A stretch of 64,000 nucleotides of DNA from Brevibacillus_C sp046036945 (GTDB taxonomy: Bacteria > Bacillota > Bacilli > Brevibacillales > Brevibacillaceae), in contig NZ_JBJQOQ010000014.1 of NCBI RefSeq assembly GCF_046036945.1, forward strand, positions 62,001-126,000. The letters are read 5' to 3'. Below, one piece after another: positions 50,805 through 59,823 of the stretch (the stretch's first letter is position 1; each line of letters begins with the position of its first letter). The translations under genes and the position numbers were made by a program. The notes beneath the pieces were generated by a model, which worked only from the letters and a program-made list of their open reading frames with translations, was not told the DNA's origin and did not search any database.

Positions 50805-52025
50805 ATGTTAAGCCCAAAGACGATAGAAGTGGTAAAATCGACCGTACCTGTACTGGAAACTCATGGAAGGGCGATTACGACCCGTTTTTACGAACGGCTC
50901 TTTGCCCAGCATCCAGAGCTGTTGAACATCTTCAATCATGCCAATCAAAAGCAGGGGCGCCAGCAGACGGCACTGGCCAACGCCGTCTACGCCGCTGCCG
51001 CGCATATCGACAATCTCGGCGCCATCATTCCGGTGGTGGAGCAAATCGGCCACAAACACCGCAGCCTGGGCATCAAGCCGGAACACTATCCGATCGTCGG
51101 TGAAAATCTGCTGGCTGCAATCAAGGATGTGCTCGGCGATGCGGCTACGGATGAGATCATCCAGGCCTGGGCGGAGGCGTATGGCGTGATCGCTGACGCT
51201 TTCATCAGCATCGAGGCCGGAATGTACCAGCAGGCCCGGGAGCAGCGGGGCGGCTGGGAAGGCTGGCGCAGATTTACAGTAGCGAAAAAGGTGAAGGAAA
51301 GCGATGTGATCACCTCCTTTTACCTTGTGCCGGAAGATGGCAGCCAGATCGCCGATTACCTGCCGGGGCAGTATATCACCGTGAAAGCGGAGATTCCTGG
51401 TGAGCAGAATACCCACCTGCGGCAGTACAGTTTGTCCGACAGCCCGGGAAAAGCGTACTACCGGATCAGCGTCAAGCGGGAAGACGCTTTGGACCAGCGG
51501 CCGAAGGGAGTCGTCTCCAGCTACCTTCATGCCCAGGTCAACGAAGGGGATGTCCTGGAGATCAGTGCCCCAGCCGGCGACTTCGTATTGGACACAGCCG
51601 GGGATCTGCCGGTAGTGCTGCTTGCCGGCGGCGTTGGCCTCACCCCGCTGATGAGCATGCTGAACACACTCGTGGAACGCTTTCCAAACCGGAAGGTCAC
51701 CTTTATCCAGGCTGCGACAGGCAGCAGCACGCACGCGATGAAAGAACACGTCGCCCAGCTTGCCGAAAACCACAGCCAAGTAACGTCTTACACATGCTAT
51801 TCCGAGCCGTCTGCGGAAGACCGGCTGGCGGGTAATTTCGACAAGGAAGGGTTTGTCGATTTGGCTTGGCTGAAGTCAATCTTGTCCTCGAACGAGGCGG
51901 ATTTCTACTTCTGCGGCCCGGTTCCGTTCATGAGGGAAGTCAATCGGACGCTCAAGGACTGGGGAGTTCCGGCACAGAGAATCCACTTTGAATTCTTCGG
52001 CCCGGCTGGCAGCCTGGAAGATTAG
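50805..52025 (+). CDS. hmp: flavohemoglobin, nitric oxide dioxygenase
   Basis: 406 aa. Globin domain residues 1-140 (LETHGRAITTRFYERLFAQHPE; proximal-His region IGHKHRSLGI), FAD domain (LRQYSLSD) and NAD domain (LAGGVGLTPLMSML; YFCGPVPFMREV). It oxidises NO to nitrate with NADH. AAAGAGGGATAGAG precedes the ATG. Upstream Fnr/Crp-like sites suggest oxygen- or NO-linked control. Confidence 0.96.
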   Translation: MLSPKTIEVVKSTVPVLETHGRAITTRFYERLFAQHPELLNIFNHANQKQGRQQTALANAVYAAAAHIDNLGAIIPVVEQIGHKHRSLGIKPEHYPIVGENLLAAIKDVLGDAATDEIIQAWAEAYGVIADAFISIEAGMYQQAREQRGGWEGWRRFTVAKKVKESDVITSFYLVPEDGSQIADYLPGQYITVKAEIPGEQNTHLRQYSLSDSPGKAYYRISVKREDALDQRPKGVVSSYLHAQVNEGDVLEISAPAGDFVLDTAGDLPVVLLAGGVGLTPLMSMLNTLVERFPNRKVTFIQAATGSSTHAMKEHVAQLAENHSQVTSYTCYSEPSAEDRLAGNFDKEGFVDLAWLKSILSSNEADFYFCGPVPFMREVNRTLKDWGVPAQRIHFEFFGPAGSLED

Positions 52026-52047
52026 CCGATTGCCTGAGCAAAAAGAT

Positions 52048-52080
52048 TGAGCCCTGAGTTTAGTCAGGGCTCTTTCGTTT
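52048..52080. terminator. bidirectional terminator between hmp and the amino-acid permease
   Basis: Arms GAGCCCTGA and TCAGGGCTC around a short loop, then TTTCGTTT. Confidence 0.75.
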
Positions 52081-52083
52081 CAG

Positions 52084-53472
52084 TTAATCCAGTACCGCCT
52101 TCCCTTTGACCCTCAGTTGGAAATATACGAGGCAGAATATCGTAAACGGAATCGCGCAGTAAAGCGCCACACGCTGTTCAGGATCAAAGGCCAGGCTGAG
52201 CAAAACAACCGTATTTAAAGTCAGGGCGACCGCCGGAAGAACCGGATAAAGCGGTGTTTTAAACTTTAGATCCGCTACTTTTCCGCCATTAGCCAAGTAC
52301 TGTTTCCGGAAAGCCAACTGGGAAGCGGATATGGAAATCCAGCCTACCTGAGCGCCCAGGCCTGCGAGAGAAATAAGCCAGACATAAACCGTATCTTTGG
52401 CAAACACGCTGGAGAGAAGGGACAAGAGCGCGATCGCAAATGTCAGCAGCAGGGCGTTCATCGGAACGCCCTTTTTGTTGAGACGGCCTAGTGCAGGGCT
52501 TGCCATGTCTGATTTTGACAAAGACCAAAGCATCCGGGTTGCCGCATACAAACCGGAGTTGGCAACGGAGAGGAGCGCGGTCAAAATGACAAAGTTCATG
52601 ATGTCGGCGGCAAAAGGAATACCAATACTGTCAAACACGACGACGAACGGGCTCTCGATGACGCCTGCTTGCTGATATGGGATTAATCCGGCCAAAACGA
52701 AAATAGCCAATACGAAGAAAATCAAGGTACGCCAAACGGTCGCTCGAATCGACCGCGGGATTGTTTTTTCCGGCTCGGCGCTCTCGCCTGCGGCAATCCC
52801 GATCAATTCCGTTCCCTGGAAGGAGAAGTTAACCGTAATCATCGTCAGCAGCAAGCCGGTTATGCCGTGCGGCAGAAGGGAAGCTGTCGTATAGTGAGTA
52901 AACAGCGGGGCAGCTTGTCCACCCTTCATACTGATGAAGCCGAACATGGCGGCTCCACCTAAAATAATGAACAAAATGATCGCACTTACCTTCACGGTGG
53001 AGAACCAAAATTCGGTCTCGCCGAAAGCTTTGGCAGAAAGCGCATTCAATACGAACAATACGACACCGAAGACCGCACACCACATCCAAACCGGTGAAGC
53101 GGGAAACCATCTCTGCATCAACAGCCCGGAAGAGAGCAGCTCCAGCGCTACAGTAACGGCCCAACCCAACCAATAAAGCCAGCCAACGGTAAAGCCAAGG
53201 GCAGGACTGATAAATTTTGAGGTGTATGCTTGAAAAGAACCTGCTACCGGCATGGCTACCGATAATTCTCCCAGGCAAAGCATGGTGAGGTACATGATAA
53301 ACCCGCCGACGAGATACGAAATGATCGCTCCAATCGGTCCAGCCTGGCTGATCGTGTATCCTGAGCCGAGGAAGAGGCCGGTTCCGATAATCCCGCCCAA
53401 CGAGATCATAAACAGGTGTCTGCTTTTTAAGGTTCGCTTCAATTCATGCTGTTGATCCTGATTTGATGTCAT
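52084..53472 (-). CDS. amino-acid permease (APC family, RocE/GabP-like)
   Basis: 462 aa, 12 membrane helices. The amino-acid transporter signature is complete: KRTLKSRHLFMISLGGIIGTGLFLGSG is split by the first helix, and GTELIGIAAGESAEPEKTIP follows in the middle. AAGGAGAGG precedes the ATG. An UAS-like palindrome (53708-53724) and a possible sigma-54 promoter upstream suggest RocR control, i.e. uptake of arginine, ornithine or proline-type amino acids. Confidence 0.9.
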   Translation of the reverse strand: MTSNQDQQHELKRTLKSRHLFMISLGGIIGTGLFLGSGYTISQAGPIGAIISYLVGGFIMYLTMLCLGELSVAMPVAGSFQAYTSKFISPALGFTVGWLYWLGWAVTVALELLSSGLLMQRWFPASPVWMWCAVFGVVLFVLNALSAKAFGETEFWFSTVKVSAIILFIILGGAAMFGFISMKGGQAAPLFTHYTTASLLPHGITGLLLTMITVNFSFQGTELIGIAAGESAEPEKTIPRSIRATVWRTLIFFVLAIFVLAGLIPYQQAGVIESPFVVVFDSIGIPFAADIMNFVILTALLSVANSGLYAATRMLWSLSKSDMASPALGRLNKKGVPMNALLLTFAIALLSLLSSVFAKDTVYVWLISLAGLGAQVGWISISASQLAFRKQYLANGGKVADLKFKTPLYPVLPAVALTLNTVVLLSLAFDPEQRVALYCAIPFTIFCLVYFQLRVKGKAVLD

Positions 53473-53589
53473 TTTAACCTCTCCTTATCTGTTTCTTTCC
53501 AGGATCCTCCGACAAGGTTCCCCGCTTAAATGATGATCACACTCCTGATCCGCCATGTGAATGCGCTTACAAGTCTATTAACATAATTA

Positions 53590-53604
53590 GCAATTATTAT
53601 ACCA
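53590..53604 (-). promoter_or_regulatory. possible sigma-54 promoter of the permease
   Basis: On the - strand TGGTAT, five bases, TTGC: correct 12-base GG-GC spacing and exact -12, but two changes in the -24 element. A perfect -24 box (TTGGCACAA, 53662-53670) lies further up but with a wrong -12 distance. Confidence 0.35.
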
Positions 53605-53707
53605 ATCCATTTATAATAAAAAAACGTTGAATAAAAAGGAGAAACGTTTGCCGCAGTGAGGTTGTGCCAAAAAAATAACAATCGAACTGCAAAAAAAGTA
53701 AACCTGA

Positions 53708-53724
53708 TGCAAAGATATTTTGCA
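53708..53724 (-). promoter_or_regulatory. RocR-type UAS upstream of the permease
   Basis: TGCAAA-N5-TTTGCA-type palindrome, nearly the same as the sites before the ornithine aminotransferase gene, about 110 bases upstream of the possible sigma-54 promoter. Confidence 0.5.
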
Positions 53725-53785
53725 CATGTATTGTCAGGTCTACAAACCATTTTGTATAGAGGGCGGGTTGGATGATCGGCGAAAC

Positions 53786-55213
53786 TTATCTCTGCTTCAA
53801 TCTGCGCAAGCGATACTGCAGACTCTGCCTGCTGATCCCCAGCTCTTTGGCGGCGCGTGACAAATTTCCGTTATGCTTACCCACTACCATTTGAATATAG
53901 CTGCTTTCAAACATGAGCAGCTTTTCTTTTAAAGGAGCAGCTTCCCTGGCCGTTTCTTCAAGAAATTGTTGTTCCAGACTGGCCGCTGCCGCATGGGAAG
54001 CTTGCTGCACCTGATTTTTGCGGCGGAGATGAAGAGAGGGCAGATGATGGGGCATAATCGTCGTTTCATCTGCCATCAGATTCATCGCGCCCTCGATCAC
54101 ATGCTGCAGCTCACGAACATTGCCGGGCCAATCGTACCCGAGATAAAACTGCTGCACTTCCTCGCTTACACCCGTGACATCCATCTGAAACAGCTGGTTG
54201 TACTTTTGGATAAAATGCTGTGTCAGCAATGGAATATCTTCTCTGCGCTCGCGCAAAGGCGGGATAAACAGCGTAACCACGCCTAACCGGTAATACAGGT
54301 CCTTGCGCAGCTGCTGGTTGGAGATCGCTTCTATCGGGTCTTCATTGATTGCGGCGATGATCCGCACATTCATCGATCGGTCTTTGGTATCGCCGATCCG
54401 GCGAATCGATTTCTCCTGCAAAGCGCGAAGCAGCTTCGCCTGCAAAGGCAAACTGAGCGAATTGATCTCATCCAAAAAGAGCGTTCCGCCCTCCGCCTGT
54501 TCAAACAGTCCGGCACGCTCCACCGCTCCCGTAAAAGCGCCGCGCGACGTACCGAATAGCAAGCCTTCTATCAAGCCTTCCGGCAGAGCCGCACAATTTT
54601 GCGAGATAAACGGAGCAGAAGCGCGTGCGCTGGCCTGATGGATGCTTTGGACAAAAAGTTCTTTGCCCGTCCCTGTTTCCCCGACGACGAGCACGGACGA
54701 TGAGGTTCGCGCGGCTCGCTTGGCATTCTCGATCAGATCGTGAATCACCGCGCTTTTGCCGATGATGCTTTCAAACGTATAACGGGTGCCGCCTTTCTCC
54801 TTTTCGAGCAAATTTTCCCGAATCATCCGTTCCATCTTCGTCACATCGCTGGCAATCTCTACAGCGCCGATAATCCTGTTGCCATCCTTCAGCGGATACG
54901 TATGGTTAATTGTGGTGATCTCTTTTCCTTTATCATTAAAATAGGTCTGTTTGATATGGCGGATCGCTTTTCCGTTGTGCAGCGCTTGCAGCAATGTGCT
55001 CTGTTCTCCGTCCGGAAACTGAAAGACATCTAATAGATTTTTGCCCAGCACATCATTTTTATGCATCGATTCCAGTTCAGTCATTTTGCGGTTGTACAAG
55101 ACGGATATGCCGTTCTTGTCAATCACGTGAACGCCCTCGTTGATCTCATCGAGGATATGTTCATAGATTGTTAAAAACTGTTTGATTTTTTCGTGCTCAA
55201 GCAGTGTGTTCAT
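53786..55213 (-). CDS. rocR: sigma-54-dependent activator, RocR-like
   Basis: 475 aa from the ATG at 55213 (AGGGGTGG upstream). A PAS-type sensory domain (about residues 12-125; ILDEINEGVHVIDKNGISVLYN), AAA+ domain (about 150-385; GETGTGKE, GAFTGA, GGTLFLDEIN, RKDLYYRLGVVTLFIPPLRERR), C-terminal Fis-type helix-turn-helix (LSRAAKELGISRQSLQYRLRRL). RocR of B. subtilis senses ornithine or citrulline and activates arginine catabolic genes with sigma-L. Here it is divergent from an ornithine aminotransferase gene. Confidence 0.9.
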   Translation of the reverse strand: MNTLLEHEKIKQFLTIYEHILDEINEGVHVIDKNGISVLYNRKMTELESMHKNDVLGKNLLDVFQFPDGEQSTLLQALHNGKAIRHIKQTYFNDKGKEITTINHTYPLKDGNRIIGAVEIASDVTKMERMIRENLLEKEKGGTRYTFESIIGKSAVIHDLIENAKRAARTSSSVLVVGETGTGKELFVQSIHQASARASAPFISQNCAALPEGLIEGLLFGTSRGAFTGAVERAGLFEQAEGGTLFLDEINSLSLPLQAKLLRALQEKSIRRIGDTKDRSMNVRIIAAINEDPIEAISNQQLRKDLYYRLGVVTLFIPPLRERREDIPLLTQHFIQKYNQLFQMDVTGVSEEVQQFYLGYDWPGNVRELQHVIEGAMNLMADETTIMPHHLPSLHLRRKNQVQQASHAAAASLEQQFLEETAREAAPLKEKLLMFESSYIQMVVGKHNGNLSRAAKELGISRQSLQYRLRRLKQR

Positions 55214-55266
55214 CACGTTTTGCCACCCCTTTAGTCGATCAAATTTTAGCACATGATTCGCTGCAT

Positions 55267-55321
55267 GCAAAATAATTTTGCGATTATTTGGCAACACAAA
55301 TATTGGGTGCAAAATATTTTG
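55267..55321 (+). promoter_or_regulatory. tandem RocR-type UAS palindromes
   Basis: Site 1: GCAAAAT-A-ATTTTGC (55267-55281, perfect). Site 2: CAAAAT/ATTTTG (55310-55321, perfect). Their centres are about 42 bases apart, i.e. four helical turns, between rocR and rocD and 55-110 bases before the sigma-54 promoter. Confidence 0.75.
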
Positions 55322-55376
55322 GCGAACAACTTGCAGGCAGCTTTGTGAAAATGAAGCCATTCAAGCATTGCGAGCG

Positions 55377-55393
55377 TTGGCATCATTCTTGAA
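55377..55393 (+). promoter_or_regulatory. sigma-54 promoter of rocD
   Basis: TTGGCAT (55377-55383), five bases, CTTGAA with GG and the -12 G 12 bases apart. The -12 element reads TTGA in place of TTGC, a one-base deviation. Confidence 0.65.
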
Positions 55394-55433
55394 AGGGAGT
55401 AATAGCGGACCACAAAACGAAGGAGGAACAAGC

Positions 55434-56627
55434 ATGAGCCAAACCAAAGCGATTATTGAACAAACGGAAAAGTTCGGAGCCCACAACTACCATCCGCTGC
55501 CGATCGTCATATCGCGGGCAGAGGGTGTCTGGGTGGAAGATCCGGAAGGCAACCGGTACATGGACATGCTGAGTGCCTACTCCGCGCTTAACCAGGGGCA
55601 TCGCCATCCGAAGATCATCCAGGCGCTGAAAGACCAGGCGGACAAGGTAACGCTTACCTCGCGGGCGTTTTACAGCGATCAACTGGGGCTGTTTTACGAA
55701 AAGCTGGCGAAGCTGACGGGAAAAGAAATGATTTTGCCGATGAATACGGGCGCTGAAGCGGTAGAAACGGCGCTGAAGGCGATCAGGCGCTGGGCGTACG
55801 ATGTGAAGAAGGTCCCGGAAAACCAGGCGGACATCATCGTCTGCGAGGGCAATTTTCACGGCCGAACCGTAACGATCACCTCGTTCTCCTCCGCCGAGGA
55901 GTACAGACGCGGGTTTGGACCTTTTACGCCGGGCTTCACGATAATTCCATACGGGGATATCGAGGCGTTGAAGAACGCGATTACGCCGAATACCGCGGCA
56001 TTGGTCATCGAACCGATCCAGGGGGAAGCCGGCATCATCATCCCGCCGCAAGGTTTTCTCAAGGCGGCAGAGGAAGTCTGCAGGGCGAACAACGTCCTGT
56101 TCGTCGCCGACGAAATCCAAACGGGTTTTGGGCGCACCGGGAAGCTTTTTGCCAGTGAGTGGGAGGGTGTCACGCCAGATATGTTCATTATGGGGAAAGC
56201 GCTGGGGGGAGGGGTATTCCCGATATCGGCGGTCGCAGCGGACAAGGAGATTCTCGGAGTGTTTGAGCCGGGGTCCCACGGTTCCACATTTGGCGGCAAC
56301 CCATTGGGCTGCGCTGTCGCCGTGGCAGCGCTCGACGTCATCGAAGAAGAGGGCCTGGTCGCCCGTTCGCTGGAATTGGGCAAATATTTCATGGAGAGAT
56401 TAAAAGAAATCCAGCATCCCGCGATTCGCGAAGTGCGGGGCAGAGGGCTGTTTATCGGCGTGGAGCTGACCACGTCCGCCAGACCGTACTGTGAGAAGCT
56501 GAAAGAGCTTGGCTTGTTGTGCAAAGAGACGCATGAAACGACGATCCGCTTTGCTCCGCCGCTGGTCATTTCCCGGGAGGAACTGGATTGGGCGATGGAA
56601 CGGATCAATCAGGTCTTCCAGGTGTAA
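55434..56627 (+). CDS. rocD: ornithine aminotransferase RocD
   Basis: 397 aa from ATG 55434 (AGGAGG seven bases upstream). Class III PLP aminotransferase that converts ornithine and 2-oxoglutarate to glutamate semialdehyde and glutamate. Motifs: MNTGAEAVETALKAIRRW, FHGRTVTITSFS, FVADEIQTGFGRTGK and the PLP Lys in IMGKALGGGVFPISA. The start QTKAIIEQTEKFGAHNYHPLP is typical of bacillar RocD. Control by RocR and sigma-54 is strongly suggested upstream. Confidence 0.95.
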   Translation: MSQTKAIIEQTEKFGAHNYHPLPIVISRAEGVWVEDPEGNRYMDMLSAYSALNQGHRHPKIIQALKDQADKVTLTSRAFYSDQLGLFYEKLAKLTGKEMILPMNTGAEAVETALKAIRRWAYDVKKVPENQADIIVCEGNFHGRTVTITSFSSAEEYRRGFGPFTPGFTIIPYGDIEALKNAITPNTAALVIEPIQGEAGIIIPPQGFLKAAEEVCRANNVLFVADEIQTGFGRTGKLFASEWEGVTPDMFIMGKALGGGVFPISAVAADKEILGVFEPGSHGSTFGGNPLGCAVAVAALDVIEEEGLVARSLELGKYFMERLKEIQHPAIREVRGRGLFIGVELTTSARPYCEKLKELGLLCKETHETTIRFAPPLVISREELDWAMERINQVFQV

Positions 56628-56645
56628 GAAAAGCTCGCGTAAAGA

Positions 56646-56694
56646 AAGGCTAAAACACTCGGCTTTCCGCCGGCGTGTTTTAGCCTTTTTTTGA
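56646..56694. terminator. terminator between rocD and the small leftward gene
   Basis: Arms GGCTAAAACAC and GTGTTTTAGCC, then seven T on the + strand. Confidence 0.85.
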
Positions 56695-56702
56695 CCAAAT
56701 GC

Positions 56703-56927
56703 TTACTTGGGCTGTTGCTGCTGCATAGACTGAGCCTGCATCGCCGATTGAACCTGGCTGACCATCATTTGGACCTGGGCGATTTCATTGGAAGCTTGTT
56801 TCAGGGCTTCTTCCGCTTGCATCGTATTGGCGGCGGATTGCGTAATCGCCTGGGTGATCATTTCTTTTGCCATTGCTGCGGCCGCCTCTGCTTTTTTCAG
56901 CGTGTTGGTATCCATTTGTTGGGGCAT
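56703..56927 (-). CDS. small Gln/Ala-rich helical protein
   Basis: 74 aa, with AGGAGG at the ideal distance before the ATG (56927 on the - strand). The sequence is almost all helix-forming (Ala, Met, Gln, Glu, Lys) with a Gln-rich tail (AQSMQQQQPK), no Cys, no membrane segment. It looks like a small coiled-coil or helical bundle protein of unknown function, possibly sporulation-linked; there is no direct evidence for that. Confidence 0.75.
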   Translation of the reverse strand: MPQQMDTNTLKKAEAAAAMAKEMITQAITQSAANTMQAEEALKQASNEIAQVQMMVSQVQSAMQAQSMQQQQPK

Positions 56928-57129
56928 TTTCGTTCCTCCTTTTTCAGCTAAGGTGATTTATTCATACCCTGTTAGCTTAACCTTCTCCCCCTGCCCTTAT
57001 GCTTTTTTGCAAACGCAATTTTTGGTCAAAATCCTCCATTTTTCTGCACTTTTTTGAAACTAATACCGATTTTTAGCGTCAAATGTAAGAGAGGGAAAGA
57101 GTCTGTCGTACATAGAAGGGGAGTTATCC

Positions 57130-59115
57130 ATGAGGAAGAGGACATCAGGGTTGAAGAAAGAGCTTCTCGTGCTGATTGCTGCGATGCTGCTGGTCTTTGC
57201 CACGGCCTTTGAAACCTATGCGGTTCCGAAGGTTTCTCTGGGGGACGATTTGCTGATCAGCAAGTACCACCACTTCATCGACGGGAAAAAAATCGGGATT
57301 GTCACCAATCAGACGGGTGTAAACAGCCAGGGCGCCAGCATCATCGACGTACTCTTCAAGTACCCGAAGACCAATGTAGTGGCTTTGTTTGGGCCGGAAC
57401 ACGGGATTGACGGGAAGGCACCGGCAGGCGCTTATGTGGAGTCCTACACCGACAGCAAATACAAGGTTCCGGTATACAGCCTCTACGGAAAAACGCGGAT
57501 GCCGACCGAGGAAATGCTCAAGGGTCTCGATTCTCTCGTCTTTGACATGCAGGATATCGGTGCACGGTCTTATACGTACATTTCTACCTTGCAATACTGC
57601 ATGCAGGCGGCAAAGAAGCACGGCAAGCAAATCGTCGTTCTTGACAGGCCCAATCCGCTGGGAGGGACGATTGTCGACGGACCGGTGCTGGAAGACAAGT
57701 TCGCCTCTTTTGTCGGCGTAGATAACCTGCCGATGGCACACGGGATGACTGCGGGGGAATTGGCCTATTTCTTCAATCGCAAGATCGGAGCCGACCTGGC
57801 TGTTGTCCCGATGGAGGGATACACCAGAAACACGATCTGGCAGGATACAGGACTGCGCTGGGTGCAAAGCTCTCCGAACATTCCCGACATCACGTCCGTC
57901 TTTGGCTACATGGCGACCGGGCTCGGCGAGGGGACTGGGATTACGCAAGCGGACAAATTCAAGTGGGTTGGCGGAAAGGGCATCAACAGCCAGACTTTGG
58001 CCAATCTCTTGAACAATGCGGGCTTAAAAGGCGTTTCGTTCACCCCGGAACAGCGCGGCTCAGCCGGCGGGGTTCGCCTGATGATCACCGATCCGCGGAC
58101 GTTTAATCCGGCCAAGACAGGCATCTATGTTCTCGGCTACGCCCATTCACTCAACCATTTTGCCGTTCCCAAGAGTACGGGCGGGGACATTGTCATGTTT
58201 GACAAAATCATGGGAACAGATCAAATCGGCAAGTCGTTGGAGCAGGGGCTGACGCCGCAGCAGATCGAAGTAGGATACGCCGAAGTGCTGGCCAAGTTTA
58301 AGGAAGAGCGGAAAAAGTACCTGATTTACGGAGACGTTCCGCTAGGCGCGGGGAATTCGCCTGCAGGCCCGGCCCTGGTCACGGCGCCGCCGGCGGCATC
58401 TCAAACCGGCAAGCCGACAGCACAGCCGCCGAAGCCGCCGCAGCCCAAGCCGGATCCAAATGCAAAGGTGGCGTACCTGACATTTGACGACGGGCCGTCC
58501 GTCAACACTCCGAAGATTTTAGACATTTTAAAGGAGAATCAGGTGAAGGCGACGTTTTTTGTCGTCGGACGCAATATCAAGGGACGGGAGGCCATTCTGA
58601 AACGGGAAGTTGATGAAGGCCACGCCGTGGGCGGTCACACGTTTTCACACGATTACAATCTCGTGTACAAATCGGTAGACGGCTTCTTCAAAGATTTGGA
58701 GGCAGGCAATAAGGCGATTGAGCAGGTGACCGGGGTCGCTCCTACGCTGATCCGCTTTCCTGGAGGCAGCAACAACACGGTGAGCAAACATGCGCAGGAT
58801 CCCGGCAAATACGGCAAGAACAAGTGGATCATGCCGGATATCGTCAAGGAAGCGGAGAAGCGCGGCTATCGCCACTTCGATTGGAACGTCAGCATCGGCG
58901 ATGCCAGCGCAAAGGGATACACCGTCGAAAGTGCAGTGCAAAGCGTCGTCAAGGCAACAAAAAACAACAAGCAGGTAATTATCCTCATGCATGACGGCGT
59001 CGGCAAGGAGAAGACGGTTCAAGCGCTGCCCAAGATCATTCAAACCCTCAAAGCTGAAGGGTACTCATTTGAAGTACTGGGACATGAGTCATTCCAGGTT
59101 TCTTTTCTGAAGTAA
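57130..59115 (+). CDS. exo-beta-N-acetylmuramidase (NamZ/DUF1343) fused to polysaccharide deacetylase
   Basis: 661-aa exported protein; GGGGAG precedes the ATG. Signal peptide about residues 1-31. The NamZ/GH171-type domain follows to about residue 405 (GIVTNQTGV, ALFGPEHGIDG, SLVFDMQDIGARSYTYISTL, VLDRPNPLGG, TGLGEGTGI), then a Pro-rich linker (PTAQPPKPPQPKPDPN), then a CE4 NodB domain from about 446 (TFDDGPS metal Asp; HTFSHD metal His pair; RFPGGS; LMHDG). It would release terminal N-acetylmuramic acid and deacetylate peptidoglycan sugars in the wall. The two activities are normally separate proteins. Confidence 0.9.
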   Translation: MRKRTSGLKKELLVLIAAMLLVFATAFETYAVPKVSLGDDLLISKYHHFIDGKKIGIVTNQTGVNSQGASIIDVLFKYPKTNVVALFGPEHGIDGKAPAGAYVESYTDSKYKVPVYSLYGKTRMPTEEMLKGLDSLVFDMQDIGARSYTYISTLQYCMQAAKKHGKQIVVLDRPNPLGGTIVDGPVLEDKFASFVGVDNLPMAHGMTAGELAYFFNRKIGADLAVVPMEGYTRNTIWQDTGLRWVQSSPNIPDITSVFGYMATGLGEGTGITQADKFKWVGGKGINSQTLANLLNNAGLKGVSFTPEQRGSAGGVRLMITDPRTFNPAKTGIYVLGYAHSLNHFAVPKSTGGDIVMFDKIMGTDQIGKSLEQGLTPQQIEVGYAEVLAKFKEERKKYLIYGDVPLGAGNSPAGPALVTAPPAASQTGKPTAQPPKPPQPKPDPNAKVAYLTFDDGPSVNTPKILDILKENQVKATFFVVGRNIKGREAILKREVDEGHAVGGHTFSHDYNLVYKSVDGFFKDLEAGNKAIEQVTGVAPTLIRFPGGSNNTVSKHAQDPGKYGKNKWIMPDIVKEAEKRGYRHFDWNVSIGDASAKGYTVESAVQSVVKATKNNKQVIILMHDGVGKEKTVQALPKIIQTLKAEGYSFEVLGHESFQVSFLK

Positions 59116-59166
59116 TGAAAGGGTGTGATCAGCCTGCCGGTGCAGGCATGATCACACCCTTTTGAT
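59116..59166. terminator. bidirectional terminator
   Basis: Arms AAAGGGTGTGATCA and TGATCACACCCTTT: a very strong hairpin serving the NamZ fusion gene and dps. Confidence 0.85.
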
Positions 59167-59197
59167 TTGCGGGCAGGCGGCAAGGGGGTACAGGGTT

Positions 59198-59656
59198 CTA
59201 CTTTAAATAAGAACGCAGCATCCAAACGTGCTTTTCCAAAGATTGGCGAATGGAAGTCAGCATGTCCGCTGTAGCGTCATCCTGCTGGGACTCGGCAATC
59301 TTCAGCCCCTCTTTTGTCTCCGCGATCAAGGTATCAAAATCGTCGGCAATGGTTTTTACCATCTGCTCCGTCGACTCGCTGCCGGCTGCTTCTTTTATCG
59401 TGGCTTTCTCCAGGTATTCCTTCATCGTGGCGAGCGGCTTTTCCTTGATCGCCAGGAGCCGCTCGGCCAATTCGTCGAGGTGCTGGGCGGCTTCATTGTA
59501 CAATTGCTCAAAGGTGGCGTGCAGCGTAAAAAAGTTCGGACCGCTTACATACCAGTGGTAATTGTGCAGCTTTACATAGAGGACGCCCCAGTTTGCAATT
59601 TGGGTGTTTAATACGCTTGTGACCGTTTTGGTAACCTGTCTGACATCGGTGGCCAT
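59198..59656 (-). CDS. dps: Dps-family ferritin-like DNA-binding protein
   Basis: 152 aa, forms a 12-subunit iron-storing shell that protects DNA. Ferroxidase-site residues are in LHNYHWYVSGPNFFTLHATFEQLYNEAAQHLDELAERLLAI. GGGAGGAG lies before the ATG. Possible PerR or SigB control cannot be read from the short upstream region. Confidence 0.94.
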   Translation of the reverse strand: MATDVRQVTKTVTSVLNTQIANWGVLYVKLHNYHWYVSGPNFFTLHATFEQLYNEAAQHLDELAERLLAIKEKPLATMKEYLEKATIKEAAGSESTEQMVKTIADDFDTLIAETKEGLKIAESQQDDATADMLTSIRQSLEKHVWMLRSYLK

Positions 59657-59823
59657 GCTTCAGCTCCTCCCTTTCCAATCGTGTTCACATAGTAACATCT
59701 CTCAATCCATCCGGTTCTATACGAATTTGCTCATTTGTCACATCTTACTCTCATGGTTCCCGGCCGATTTGCCGAAACCATAAGTAGGGTATTTTATTTA
59801 CGGATTTTTTGGGGAGTGGCGAC

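Noticed and set aside
53662..53670. Perfect sigma-54 -24 box TTGGCACAA on the - strand
   Set aside because: No -12 GC at the required 12-base distance (the nearest is at 14), so it is not called a promoter; the weaker but correctly spaced site at 53590 is preferred.
59763..59770. Sigma-D promoter for motAB
   Set aside because: Only a -10-like GCCGATTT is present; the TAAA -35 is not found at 15-16 bases.
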